7,830 nt of DNA from Saprospiraceae bacterium (lineage in GTDB: Bacteria; Bacteroidota; Bacteroidia; Chitinophagales; Saprospiraceae). Under the pieces are notes generated by a model, which did not search any database, was not told where the DNA came from, and was given only the letters and a program-made list of their open reading frames with translations. Both the position numbers and the translations under genes were made by a program. Of the stretch, positions 1 to 7,315 are shown in pieces (position 1 is the stretch's first letter; every line of letters starts with the position of its first letter). Location: the NCBI GenBank assembly GCA_023300835.1, contig JALZVB010000030.1, forward strand, positions 1 to 7,830, written 5' to 3'.

Positions 1-148
1 AATAGGACGAATTTAATCATCATAAAATGTGAGTTTTGTAATCGAAAATGCTCTTTGTAAATGAATAGTTGACATATCGTATGAATTCCGTAGGCCAATA
101 AGCAAGTAATTTAATAAAAGTATTAGAATACTTAACTATAATATCAAA

Positions 149-180
149 TTGCTGAGATAATATAAGAACCCCTATCTTGG
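149..180 (+). promoter_or_regulatory. Possible Bacteroidetes-type promoter for the M28 peptidase gene
   Basis: TATCTTGG at 173-180 matches the Bacteroidetes -7 box TAnnTTTG except for G at the seventh position. A TTG at 149-151 lies 21 bases upstream, inside the usual 17-23 base spacing for the -33 element. It ends 29 bases before the GTG start at 210. Because of the mismatch and the AT-rich background this is only a candidate. Confidence 0.3.
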
Positions 181-209
181 TCATATTATTTCATCATCAA
201 CCCTAACTT

Positions 210-1829
210 GTGTACAAATATCTACTCCTATTGATTACTGCTGTTCTCTGTTTTTCATGCAGTGACAAAACTACAGTTGAGCCATTAACCGCCTTATCTC
301 CAGAAACAATAAAAAGGCATCTGGCAGAACTATCAAGTGATAAGTATCTAGGAAGAATGCCCTGTGGACCAGCCGAAGAAATGACCGTTTCTTATCTTAC
401 CAAATCTATAAAAGACTTAGGTTTACTACCCCTAAACGGCACATATACACAAGATGTGCCACTACTTACGATAGAAGGAGAAATGGGTGATGTCATGAAT
501 GTCAAATCTCCAAAAGGAGACCTATCTTGGGCTAAAAACAAAGACTTTGTAATACATTCAGAGAGAAAGGTGCCAACAGTGGATCTAGTCAACTCAGAAC
601 TCGTTTTCTGTGGGTATGGCATAGTGGACGAGAAGTTAGGATGGAATGATTATGCTGGCATTGATATGAAAGGAAAGACAGCTGTTATCTTGATAAACGA
701 TCCTGGTTTCGGTGGTGATAATCCAGATTTTTTTAATGGAGATATCATGACCTATGCCGGTAGATGGGATTACAAGTATGACATGGCTGACAAGGTAGGT
801 GCAGCGGGATTACTGATAATTCACGAAACAGCCTCAGCCAGTTATCCGTGGTTTGTCGTGCAGAGTTCTTGGACTGGACCACAGCAAGGTCTCTCTGGCA
901 TAGATCGTACGCAAGATTGTGGTATAAAAGGTTGGATACATCTTAAGAAAGCACAAGAACTATTTGCACAATCTGGACTAGATTTTACAGCAGAAGTAAA
1001 AGCTGCAAGAAAAAAAGGCTTTAAGCCAAAAGCACTAGGTTCGACCGTATCTGTTAATTTGAAAAACACTTATAAAGAGTGCAAGTCTCAAAATGTCATG
1101 GGTTATATCAAAGGGTCTAAAACCCCAGATGAGTATATTATCTATACCGCCCACTGGGACCATATAGGAATAGGACAACCTGTCAAAGGCGACTCTATAT
1201 ACAATGGTGCACTAGACAATGCGAGTGGTTGCGCAGCTATAATGGCGATTGCAGAGTCGTTTACTAAAAGTAAAAAGCAGCCAGAAAGATCCATTATCTT
1301 TATGTGGGTCACTGCGGAGGAACAAGGTCTCTTAGGATCTGAATATTATATAGAGAACCCACGCGTTCCATTGAAGCAAACCGTATGTAACCTGAATATG
1401 GATGGCGTCAACCCTGCGGGACTTATGAAAGACCTCACCATTACTGGTAAAGGACAATCAGATATGGATAAGTATGCCGAAGAAGCCGCCACTGCGCAAG
1501 GCAGATACGTTATATCGGAGCAAGAACCAGAGAAAGGTTATTTCTTCAGATCTGATCATTTTAACTTTGCAAAAAAAGGCATACCGGCACTCTATGCAGA
1601 AGGCGGTTACGATCATGCAAAAAAAGGAAAAGCTTACGCCAAAGAATTTAAAGACTCTTTTACTAATAATAACTACCATGCCCCATCAGATGAGTTTGAT
1701 CCTGAGACATGGAATATGGATGGAATGATACAAGATGCTACACTGTATTATAACATCGGTAACAAACTGGCCAATTCTGATAAATGGCCACAATGGTCTC
1801 CAACTTCAGAATTCTCAAGACTAAAGTAA
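210..1829 (+). CDS. M28-family zinc aminopeptidase, predicted lipoprotein
   Basis: This is probably a cell-envelope metallopeptidase that removes N-terminal residues from peptides using two zinc ions. The 539-residue product starts with a lipoprotein signal peptide: Lys3, a Leu-rich core, then Phe-Ser-Cys with Cys17 as the likely lipidated residue. Residues about 125-270 resemble a PA-like inserted domain. The catalytic M28 domain follows with all expected residues: His315 and Asp317 in AHWDH, bridging Asp336 in DNASG, catalytic Glu370 and zinc ligand Glu371 in TAEEQG, Asp398 in NMDG, and His490 in YHAPSDE. The SDHF stretch near 448-451, before GIPA, is also usual for the family. The start is GTG at 210. 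An in-frame TAA at 204-206 rules out a longer protein, and the signal peptide begins right at the GTG. The length is normal for Bacteroidetes members. The exact substrate is unknown. Confidence 0.93.
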   Translation: MYKYLLLLITAVLCFSCSDKTTVEPLTALSPETIKRHLAELSSDKYLGRMPCGPAEEMTVSYLTKSIKDLGLLPLNGTYTQDVPLLTIEGEMGDVMNVKSPKGDLSWAKNKDFVIHSERKVPTVDLVNSELVFCGYGIVDEKLGWNDYAGIDMKGKTAVILINDPGFGGDNPDFFNGDIMTYAGRWDYKYDMADKVGAAGLLIIHETASASYPWFVVQSSWTGPQQGLSGIDRTQDCGIKGWIHLKKAQELFAQSGLDFTAEVKAARKKGFKPKALGSTVSVNLKNTYKECKSQNVMGYIKGSKTPDEYIIYTAHWDHIGIGQPVKGDSIYNGALDNASGCAAIMAIAESFTKSKKQPERSIIFMWVTAEEQGLLGSEYYIENPRVPLKQTVCNLNMDGVNPAGLMKDLTITGKGQSDMDKYAEEAATAQGRYVISEQEPEKGYFFRSDHFNFAKKGIPALYAEGGYDHAKKGKAYAKEFKDSFTNNNYHAPSDEFDPETWNMDGMIQDATLYYNIGNKLANSDKWPQWSPTSEFSRLK

Positions 1830-1892
1830 CCTATTAGAAATTATTCCCGTATCATTCATTTCCAAGAAACAATAACTCAATTCCCAAATTAC

Positions 1893-2906
1893 ATGAAAGC
1901 TATATATCTTAAAAAATACGGTAATGCCGATAGCGCATTTGAAATTAAAGAAACAGAAATCCCCCAAGTAACACCAGGCCGCGTATTAATAAAAAGTCAT
2001 TCATTCGGTCTTAATTTTGCTGATGTGGTGGCAAGAAGGGGCTTGTATCCAGATGCACCTAAAAATCCAGCAATTATAGGATACGATGTCGCCGGAACAG
2101 TGGAAGCCATAGGAGAAGGCGTTACACATGTTAATGTAGGCGATCGTGTGGCTGCATTGACAAGATTTGGAGGTTATGCAGAATATGCGGAAACGATGTC
2201 AGAAGGTGTAGCCAAATTACCTGATACCGTTTCTTATGCAACTGGAACGGCATTGGCCACTCAAGCCTGTACAGCGTATTATTGTGCAGTACAATGTGTC
2301 AATCTGCACGAAGGGGACAAAGTTCTTATCCAAGCTGCCGCAGGCGGAGTAGGTTCTATCCTTACGCAAATCGCTAAATCCAAAGGTTGTATTGTCTATG
2401 GTACGGCCTCAAGCAAAAAGTTAGATTACCTCAGGTCAAATGGTGTAGACTTCCCTATAGACTATACTAAAGATGATTTCTCAAAAGTAATATCTGATCA
2501 ACTGGGAGGCGCTAAACTGGATTATGTGTTTGATAGTATCGGTGGCAAGACCTTCAAGAAAGCATGGAATCTATTACAGCCAGGAGGCACCATGGTGAAT
2601 TTTGGTGCTGCAGATCAGATTGGAGGAACTAAGCTTAAGAGTATCGGCGTTGTAATGGGGTTCGGTATATTTTCTCCGCTACAACTACTTATGTCATCTA
2701 GATCAATGATAGCCGTAAATATGCTGAGAATTGCAGATCATAAACCACAGTTGTTTGCTAAGATATTTGCTGGTGTAATGGAGTTAGTAGAAAAAGGCGT
2801 TATAAATCCGACGATCGGAAAGACTTATTCTGCCGACAACATTGCCGAAGGTCATCAATATCTAGAAACCAGAAAATCCATAGGAAAAGTCGTGATGGAG
2901 TGGTAA
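1893..2906 (+). CDS. NADPH:quinone oxidoreductase-like protein, VAT-1-type medium-chain dehydrogenase/reductase
   Basis: This is a cytoplasmic zinc-independent medium-chain dehydrogenase/reductase of 337 residues, a full-length size for the family. The N-terminal GroES-like domain holds GLNFADVVARRGLY (about 39-52), GYDVAGTVEAIGEGV and VGDRV. The Rossmann domain carries the NADPH-binding motif AAAGGVG at 148-154, followed by a GTAS turn near 170. The protein has neither the catalytic nor the structural zinc cysteine cluster of true alcohol dehydrogenases. The LQLLMSSRSM stretch near 263-272 and the overall layout resemble the VAT-1 homologue branch rather than E. coli QorA. From the family, the likely activity is NADPH-dependent reduction of quinones or activated alkenes, but the substrate is not visible. 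It lies 63 bases behind the peptidase with no TAnnTTTG box or terminator between them, so read-through from that gene is likely. No shared pathway with the peptidase is evident. Confidence 0.9.
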   Translation: MKAIYLKKYGNADSAFEIKETEIPQVTPGRVLIKSHSFGLNFADVVARRGLYPDAPKNPAIIGYDVAGTVEAIGEGVTHVNVGDRVAALTRFGGYAEYAETMSEGVAKLPDTVSYATGTALATQACTAYYCAVQCVNLHEGDKVLIQAAAGGVGSILTQIAKSKGCIVYGTASSKKLDYLRSNGVDFPIDYTKDDFSKVISDQLGGAKLDYVFDSIGGKTFKKAWNLLQPGGTMVNFGAADQIGGTKLKSIGVVMGFGIFSPLQLLMSSRSMIAVNMLRIADHKPQLFAKIFAGVMELVEKGVINPTIGKTYSADNIAEGHQYLETRKSIGKVVMEW

Positions 2907-2936
2907 TAATGTATCTAAAAATTATATCATTATTAC
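2903..2936 (+). terminator. Weak AT-rich hairpin over the oxidoreductase stop codon
   Basis: GTAATAATG at 2903-2911 is a perfect 9-base inverted match to CATTATTAC at 2928-2936, with a 16-base loop. The left arm contains the TAA stop. The stem has only two G:C pairs and no T-tract follows, so it is a poor intrinsic terminator. It may instead protect the mRNA 3' end or be chance in AT-rich DNA. Confidence 0.25.
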
Positions 2937-2954
2937 ATGAGTTTGTCGTTTACT

Positions 2955-2987
2955 TTAGATTAGAATTAAATAGAATACATACTTTTG
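2955..2987 (+). promoter_or_regulatory. Bacteroidetes-type promoter for the Cys/His lipoprotein gene
   Basis: TACTTTTG at 2980-2987 matches TAnnTTTG exactly. The -33 region has only a degenerate element, TTAG at 2955-2958, about 21 bases upstream. Transcription would begin near 2993-2996, leaving a leader of roughly 45 bases before the ATG at 3039. The box overlaps the in-frame TTG at 2985, which is one reason that TTG is not the real start. Confidence 0.6.
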
Positions 2988-3038
2988 CGATTTTTATACC
3001 CTATTAAATCAAAACTTCATTTAAACCTAAAGGTCATT

Positions 3039-3566
3039 ATGAAAAACAACAAGCTATTAATATTAATACTAGGAATATTTGTACTAGCTATATCTTGTAA
3101 AGAAGCACCAACAAGACCAGGCGCATTACTAGATGAGAACTTTGAACCTATAGCTAATCCTACCTCAGCTACAACAGCAAATAACAGCCACTCACAAGAA
3201 CCATCACAGAACGAACAAGGCACATGGCATTATACCTGTCCCACAGGTTGTAGTGGTGGTGCAGGAAGTGCACAACCTTGTCCTAAATGTGGAACAACTC
3301 TCGCACATAACCCCACATATCACAACGATACTAAAAAGAATTACAATGCATCTCAAAACAGTAACAGCCCTACCCTTACTAAAGTAGATGCTCCACCAGG
3401 TACACCAGGATCAGCTCCTGGTGCTCAATCTGTAGAGCCTGCATTGAATGATAAAGGCGTTTGGCATTTTACATGTCCTAACAATTGTAGTGGCGGTGCT
3501 GGCGGTGCTCTTGCCTGCGGTCAATGTGGTACAACATTAGTCCATAATGCAGAATATCATAAATAA
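3039..3566 (+). CDS. Small lipoprotein with two Cys/His zinc-ribbon-like repeats
   Basis: I do not recognise a named gene. The 175-residue product has a clear lipoprotein signal peptide ending in LAISC, with Cys20 as the lipidated residue, so it should be anchored in the cell envelope. A low-complexity Ser/Thr/Asn/Pro-rich linker separates two homologous modules at residues 58-95 and 137-174. Each has the pattern WH-x-TCP-x2-C-SGGAG-x5-C-x2-CGTTL-x-HN-x2-YH. The cysteines are 67, 71, 81, 84 and 146, 150, 160, 163; the conserved histidines are 64, 90, 95 and 143, 169, 174. The layout resembles the heavy-metal-binding domain found in metal efflux proteins (YxCP...CPKCGxxL), without its methionines. 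Zinc or another soft metal is a plausible ligand, by inference. The ATG at 3039 is preferred over the in-frame TTG at 2985 because the latter lies inside the promoter, AAAGG sits five bases before the ATG, and the signal peptide begins there. It has its own promoter and terminator. Confidence 0.85.
   Translation: MKNNKLLILILGIFVLAISCKEAPTRPGALLDENFEPIANPTSATTANNSHSQEPSQNEQGTWHYTCPTGCSGGAGSAQPCPKCGTTLAHNPTYHNDTKKNYNASQNSNSPTLTKVDAPPGTPGSAPGAQSVEPALNDKGVWHFTCPNNCSGGAGGALACGQCGTTLVHNAEYHK
3210..3323 (+). repeat. First copy of the Cys/His module (coding)
   Basis: This stretch encodes residues 58-95 of the small lipoprotein. It matches the second copy at 24 of 38 residues, including all four Cys, all three His, the Trp, the SGGAG turn and the CGTTL knuckle. 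The differences are scattered, so the duplication is not recent. Confidence 0.85.
3447..3560 (+). repeat. Second copy of the Cys/His module (coding)
   Basis: This stretch encodes residues 137-174 and ends two codons before the stop. It aligns without gaps to the copy at 3210-3323. In the second Cys pair, GQ replaces PK between the cysteines, but the CX3C and CX2C spacings are kept. Confidence 0.85.
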
Positions 3567-3575
3567 CTTCTGGCT

Positions 3576-3593
3576 AGAATAAACTTTTATTCT
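3576..3593 (+). other. Small hairpin between the lipoprotein stop and its terminator
   Basis: AGAATAAA at 3576-3583 is followed by its exact reverse complement TTTATTCT at 3586-3593. In practice this is a 7-bp stem with a 4-base loop. It lies ten bases before the main terminator and has no T-tract, so it could at most help stabilise the mRNA 3' end. Confidence 0.3.
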
Positions 3594-3602
3594 GATAAGT
3601 AG

Positions 3603-3644
3603 AAAGACCATTATTCCTTATAAAAGGGATAATGGTCTTTTTTT
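3603..3644 (+). terminator. Strong rho-independent terminator after the Cys/His lipoprotein
   Basis: The left arm 3603-3617 (AAAGACCATTATTCC) pairs with 3626-3640 over 15 bp with a single G:T wobble, closing a short A/T loop. The right arm runs into seven T residues at 3638-3644. The left arm begins with AAA, so the T-tract is partly paired. It ends the transcript starting near 2993 and separates it from the receptor operon. Confidence 0.9.
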
Positions 3645-3694
3645 GCTACATAAGTACTAGTTATTAATAATTCTAGGATTTTATTACTTATGCT

Positions 3695-3856
3695 TAATAC
3701 CAGTTTAACTTCAGAATGCCGCACATGTTTTTATAGAAATTACTCATCTCTGTGTTGAAAATATGCGTCATAACTATTGCTATGCCTGCGTTTTTCGCCT
3801 TATTATAAACAAAATACTCTTTAAAATCTTATGCGGCACCTTAAAGGTTGGTATTA
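3695..3856. mobile_element. MITE-like inverted-repeat element, about 162 bp, non-coding
   Basis: The ends are TAATACCA (3695-3702) and its exact reverse complement TGGTATTA (3849-3856). A second inverted pair lies further in: TGCCGCA at 3717-3723 and TGCGGCA at 3832-3838. Both pairs are nested in the same order, so the two ends form an imperfect terminal inverted repeat of about 25-29 bases. If the outer TA is a duplicated target, the element proper is 3697-3854 and begins with ATACCA, as expected for Tc1/mariner or IS630-type insertion. The interior has no credible reading frame. It could also be a long-range RNA hairpin or another intergenic repeat family. Copies elsewhere in the genome cannot be seen from here. 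Confidence 0.55.
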
Positions 3857-3945
3857 GTTAAACATTTAGTGTTCTATCGAGTTTATAGCAAAAGGTAGTG
3901 ACAATGCAATATTGACCGATAAACTAGACTATTTAATCGATCTTA

Positions 3946-3978
3946 TTGTAGGTTGAAATTCTATATTATTTACATTTG
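3946..3978 (+). promoter_or_regulatory. Bacteroidetes-type promoter for the receptor operon
   Basis: TACATTTG at 3971-3978 matches TAnnTTTG exactly, and TTG at 3946-3948 lies 22 bases upstream, within the usual spacing. Transcription should start near 3984-3987, giving an AT-rich leader of about 45 bases before the ATG at 4030. No operator repeat is obvious around it. Confidence 0.65.
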
Positions 3979-4029
3979 CTACAAGTTACAATACACCTTA
4001 GCAAGAAATTAATTCAATTAAGTACGAAA

Positions 4030-6408
4030 ATGAAATTGAGACTTATAACGAGCATTTTAATGATATGTATCGTTTCTATGGCTTATAGTCAAGAAACTAA
4101 AACAACACTAAGCGGTTATATAAAAGATGCGACCAATGGAGAAACACTGATAGGTGCTACAGCCTATGTAAAAGATTTATCTGTAGGTACAACAAGTAAT
4201 GAATATGGATTCTACTCCATAACTATTCCTACAAGAGGAAACTATAAAGTCGAGTTTGCTTATCTCGGCTTCCAATCTTCTATTGTTAATCTTGATCTAT
4301 CAGATAATCTTAAGTTCAGTTTAGAATTGGCTCCAGAAGCCGCTGAACTAGAAGAAGTTATCATAACGGCAGAACCAGAAGATGAGAACGTTACCAATGT
4401 TGAAATGTCTGTAAACAAACTAGATATAGCAACCATAAAGAAAATGCCCAGCCTATTAGGAGAAGTGGAAATAATACGGAGTATACAATTACTACCAGGT
4501 GTTACAACAGTAGGTGAAGGGGCTACGGGGTTCAATGTAAGAGGAGGTAGTATAGATCAAAATCTTGTCTTATTAGATGAAGCGCCTGTGTACAACTCGT
4601 CACACCTATTTGGATTCTTTTCAGTTTTCAATCCTGACGCTGTCAAAGATGTCAAATTATATAAGGGAGGCATTCCATCAAGATTTGGTGGTAGATTATC
4701 TTCTATACTTGATGTCAGAATGAAAGAAGGCAATAATAAGAAACTTACCGTAAATGGTGGTATCGGTGTCATCTTCAGTCGTCTATCTATAGAGGCGCCA
4801 ATAGTGAAGAACAAGTCTTCATTTATTATCGCCGCTAGAAGATCTTACATTGACATATTATCTAAGCCATTCCTACCAGAAGAACAATCAGATTCTGGTT
4901 TGAATTTCTATGATCTTACTATCAAAACCAATTATACATTTAGTGAGAAAGATAGAATATTTCTTTCTGGATATCTCGGTAGAGACAATTTTGTCTTTGG
5001 TGAACAGGCTGGTTTTAATTGGGGAAATGCTACAGGAACATTAAGATGGAATCACTTATTTAGCGATAGACTTTTTGCCAACTTGACTGCGTATTACAGT
5101 GACTACGACTACAGTTTGAGTTTTGGAGATGACACTTTGAATAGATTTGACTGGGATGCCCGTATATTAAACGGCAGTATAAAACCAGAATTTACTTGGT
5201 TTGCGAATCCTCAGAACTTAGTGAAATTTGGTGGTCAACTTATTGCCTATAAATTTGAGCCTGGTAACGCCATCGGTGTATCAGAAGGAGAATCTCAGGT
5301 CATAAGTACCGATCCTCGATATGCACTAGAAAGCGCTTTGTACATTGAAAACGAACAAGAAATAGGTGATAACCTTACACTGAATTACGGGCTCAGGTGG
5401 TCACACTTTAATTTTACAGGAGAAGGAGTTGCCTATACTTTTGGTGATGTGCCTTTAGGTGAGCGGAGACCCGTTGTTGGTTTCGAGACATTCGACCAAT
5501 GGGAATCGATAAAAAGGTACAGTAATTTTGAACCTAGGTTTTCAGCTAAATATCAATTGGACGGAACCAGTTCAATAAAAGCCAGTTACAATAGAATGAC
5601 GCAGTACATCCAATTGGTTTCTAATACTACGGCATCAACACCACTGGATATATGGACACCAGCAACCAACAACGTCAAACCCATGCTAGCTGATCAAGTA
5701 GCCTTAGGATATTTCAAAAACTTAAAAGATAATACTTACGAGCTAACAACTGAGGTCTATTATAAAAAATCTCAACACATCGTAGATTATATTCCTGGTG
5801 CAGATCTGTTACTTAACCCATTTGTAGAGGGTGACTTACTGGAAGGAGAAGGAAGAGCCTATGGACTGGAGCTTATGTTTAAGAAAAACAAAGGGAAATT
5901 TACAGGATGGATAAGTTATACATTGGCCAGGACAGAAAATAATGTACCAGGTATAAATAACAATGAGTGGTACCCTACTCGGTTTGACCAGACACATAAC
6001 ATGAGTCTGACTACTTTCTATGAATTCAATGACAGGTGGAGTGTGAGTTCTAACTTTGCTTATGTAACTGGAACGCCAGCAAGCTTTCCTACCTCACGGT
6101 TTGAACAACAAGGATACATCGTGCCTTACAATGCTGAAGAATCAAGAAATAATGTTAGGATTCCTTCTTACCACAGGTTGGATATAGGCGCAACAAGAAA
6201 AGGAAAGATAGACCCTAACAAGAAGTGGTATGGCGAGTGGGTATTTTCAATCTATAATGTATATAGCCGAAGAAATGCGTTTGCCATTTTCTTCCAACAA
6301 ACAGACGGTAGACCCGTATTAGGAGAGCCATCATCAACTGAAGCCATCAAGTTGTCCGTTATAGGAAACTTTATCCCATCTGTTTCATATAACTTTAAAT
6401 TTAACTAA
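4030..6408 (+). CDS. TonB-dependent outer-membrane receptor
   Basis: This is a 792-residue outer-membrane barrel that imports a ligand using energy from TonB-ExbBD. A type I signal peptide is followed by likely cleavage after Ala-Tyr-Ser (residues 18-20). A CarboxypepD_reg-like domain at about 27-102 begins TLSGYIKD and includes the NEYGFYSI stretch. The plug domain at about 120-235 has LLPGV, GFNVRGG, the LLDEAPVYN strand, and GGIPSRFGGRLSS. The rest is the beta-barrel, ending in SYNFKFN, close to a normal aromatic beta-signal. The start is the ATG at 4030: the in-frame TTG at 3976 lies inside the promoter box, and the signal peptide begins at the ATG. It is not accompanied by a SusD, so it is not a classic Sus glycan locus. 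The next gene starts one base after its stop. The substrate cannot be read from the sequence; a siderophore, metal complex or peptide are all possible. Confidence 0.93.
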   Translation: MKLRLITSILMICIVSMAYSQETKTTLSGYIKDATNGETLIGATAYVKDLSVGTTSNEYGFYSITIPTRGNYKVEFAYLGFQSSIVNLDLSDNLKFSLELAPEAAELEEVIITAEPEDENVTNVEMSVNKLDIATIKKMPSLLGEVEIIRSIQLLPGVTTVGEGATGFNVRGGSIDQNLVLLDEAPVYNSSHLFGFFSVFNPDAVKDVKLYKGGIPSRFGGRLSSILDVRMKEGNNKKLTVNGGIGVIFSRLSIEAPIVKNKSSFIIAARRSYIDILSKPFLPEEQSDSGLNFYDLTIKTNYTFSEKDRIFLSGYLGRDNFVFGEQAGFNWGNATGTLRWNHLFSDRLFANLTAYYSDYDYSLSFGDDTLNRFDWDARILNGSIKPEFTWFANPQNLVKFGGQLIAYKFEPGNAIGVSEGESQVISTDPRYALESALYIENEQEIGDNLTLNYGLRWSHFNFTGEGVAYTFGDVPLGERRPVVGFETFDQWESIKRYSNFEPRFSAKYQLDGTSSIKASYNRMTQYIQLVSNTTASTPLDIWTPATNNVKPMLADQVALGYFKNLKDNTYELTTEVYYKKSQHIVDYIPGADLLLNPFVEGDLLEGEGRAYGLELMFKKNKGKFTGWISYTLARTENNVPGINNNEWYPTRFDQTHNMSLTTFYEFNDRWSVSSNFAYVTGTPASFPTSRFEQQGYIVPYNAEESRNNVRIPSYHRLDIGATRKGKIDPNKKWYGEWVFSIYNVYSRRNAFAIFFQQTDGRPVLGEPSSTEAIKLSVIGNFIPSVSYNFKFN

Positions 6409-6409
6409 C

Positions 6410-7294
6410 ATGAAAATCAATTCACTAGCAATAGCCTTATTGGCACTGATGTTAATTTATAGCAGTTGTGAAGATCCTATTATAGTTCAACTAGCTGAAG
6501 CTGCCCCCATAATAACAGTAGATGCATGGATAGATGATAGACCTATTCTTCAAGAAATTATTCTCAGTTACTCTCAACCCTACTTTGACAGTACGCTTGT
6601 AGCAGGAATCGACGAGGCGATGGTAGAAGTGATTAGTTCTGCTGGTAACACTATGACATTTACTAATAATGGAAATGGAAAATATACTTATGACGCTGGC
6701 ACTGAAGGAATAATAGGTAATATAAATGATACATTTGAGCTTAACGTTACAATTGGTGACGATAAGCTTTCAGCTACTTCTAGATTAAATCCTGTACCCT
6801 CTATTGATTCAATTACACAAGAATTTAGAACCAATGAAGCTTTTCTGGATGATGGTATTTATTGTAATTTTTTCTCACGAGATATTCTCGGTATCGGAAA
6901 TACTTACTGGATAAAAACTTTTAAAAATGGACTCTATCTCAATAATCCCCAAGAAATAAATCTAGCTTTTGACGCTGGTTTTGATTCTGGATCAGAAGTT
7001 GACAACTTAATATTTATAACACCTATCAGAGAATTAGCTAACGAGATTGATACAGACTTCACAACGATTCCTTGGGAAGTAGGCGAAGATATTAGAGTAG
7101 AAATACATTCGATATCAAACGCTTCTTTCAATTTTATGGAAACATTGAGAGATCAATTACTCAACAGTAGTAACGGTATTTTTGCTGAACCTCTTAGCAA
7201 TACACCTACTAACATAGTAAGTGAAACTGGTGCAGTAATAATAGGGCAATTTAATGTAGCCAGTGTTTCTACATTATCTGATACGATAAGGTAA
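6410..7294 (+). CDS. DUF4249-type lipoprotein, partner of the TonB-dependent receptor
   Basis: The 294-residue product carries a lipoprotein signal peptide with Ser-Ser-Cys at 18-20, so Cys20 should be lipidated and the protein anchored to the outer membrane. The layout matches DUF4249: a conserved segment after the Cys (VDAWIDDRPILQEI), a beta-rich Ig-like region with GNGKYTYDAGTEG, a TSRLNPVPSIDSI stretch, and a C-terminal G-x-F-x-VASVS segment. The molecular function of DUF4249 is unknown. Such lipoproteins are commonly found directly behind TonB-dependent receptors in Bacteroidetes, so a role as an accessory surface component, loosely like SusD, is inferred. One base separates its ATG from the receptor stop, which suggests translational coupling and shared transcription. 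The length is within, but toward the short end of, the family's range, and the normal C-terminal segment is present, so it does not look truncated. Confidence 0.85.
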   Translation: MKINSLAIALLALMLIYSSCEDPIIVQLAEAAPIITVDAWIDDRPILQEIILSYSQPYFDSTLVAGIDEAMVEVISSAGNTMTFTNNGNGKYTYDAGTEGIIGNINDTFELNVTIGDDKLSATSRLNPVPSIDSITQEFRTNEAFLDDGIYCNFFSRDILGIGNTYWIKTFKNGLYLNNPQEINLAFDAGFDSGSEVDNLIFITPIRELANEIDTDFTTIPWEVGEDIRVEIHSISNASFNFMETLRDQLLNSSNGIFAEPLSNTPTNIVSETGAVIIGQFNVASVSTLSDTIR

Positions 7295-7315
7295 CAACCA
7301 TATAAAGCAAACTTT

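Noticed and set aside
1..60. A short open frame (19 codons then TAA at 58-60) that could be the tail of an upstream plus-strand gene
   Set aside because: It is too short and its composition is not convincing; no family match is evident and the rest of 1-209 has no coding signal.
69..74. TTGACA, identical to the E. coli -35 box
   Set aside because: No matching -10 sequence lies at the right spacing, and this consensus is not the main promoter type in Bacteroidetes.
1474..1728. An 84-codon plus-strand frame inside the peptidase gene
   Set aside because: It lies fully within the well-supported M28 catalytic domain in another frame; the protein is Lys-rich and low in information, as expected for a shadow frame.
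3210..3560. The two repeated segments considered as a CRISPR or mobile repeat
   Set aside because: There are only two copies, they are diverged at the DNA level and in frame, and conservation follows amino acids, so this is a protein domain duplication.
3724..3831. Search for a small protein or transposase remnant inside the inverted-repeat element
   Set aside because: Stops occur in the frames examined and no recognisable peptide was seen; the core is non-coding.
4260..4814. Two minus-strand frames of 91 and 85 codons under the receptor gene
   Set aside because: They are opposite the highly conserved plug domain, are Ser-rich like antisense shadows, and have no start context or domain.
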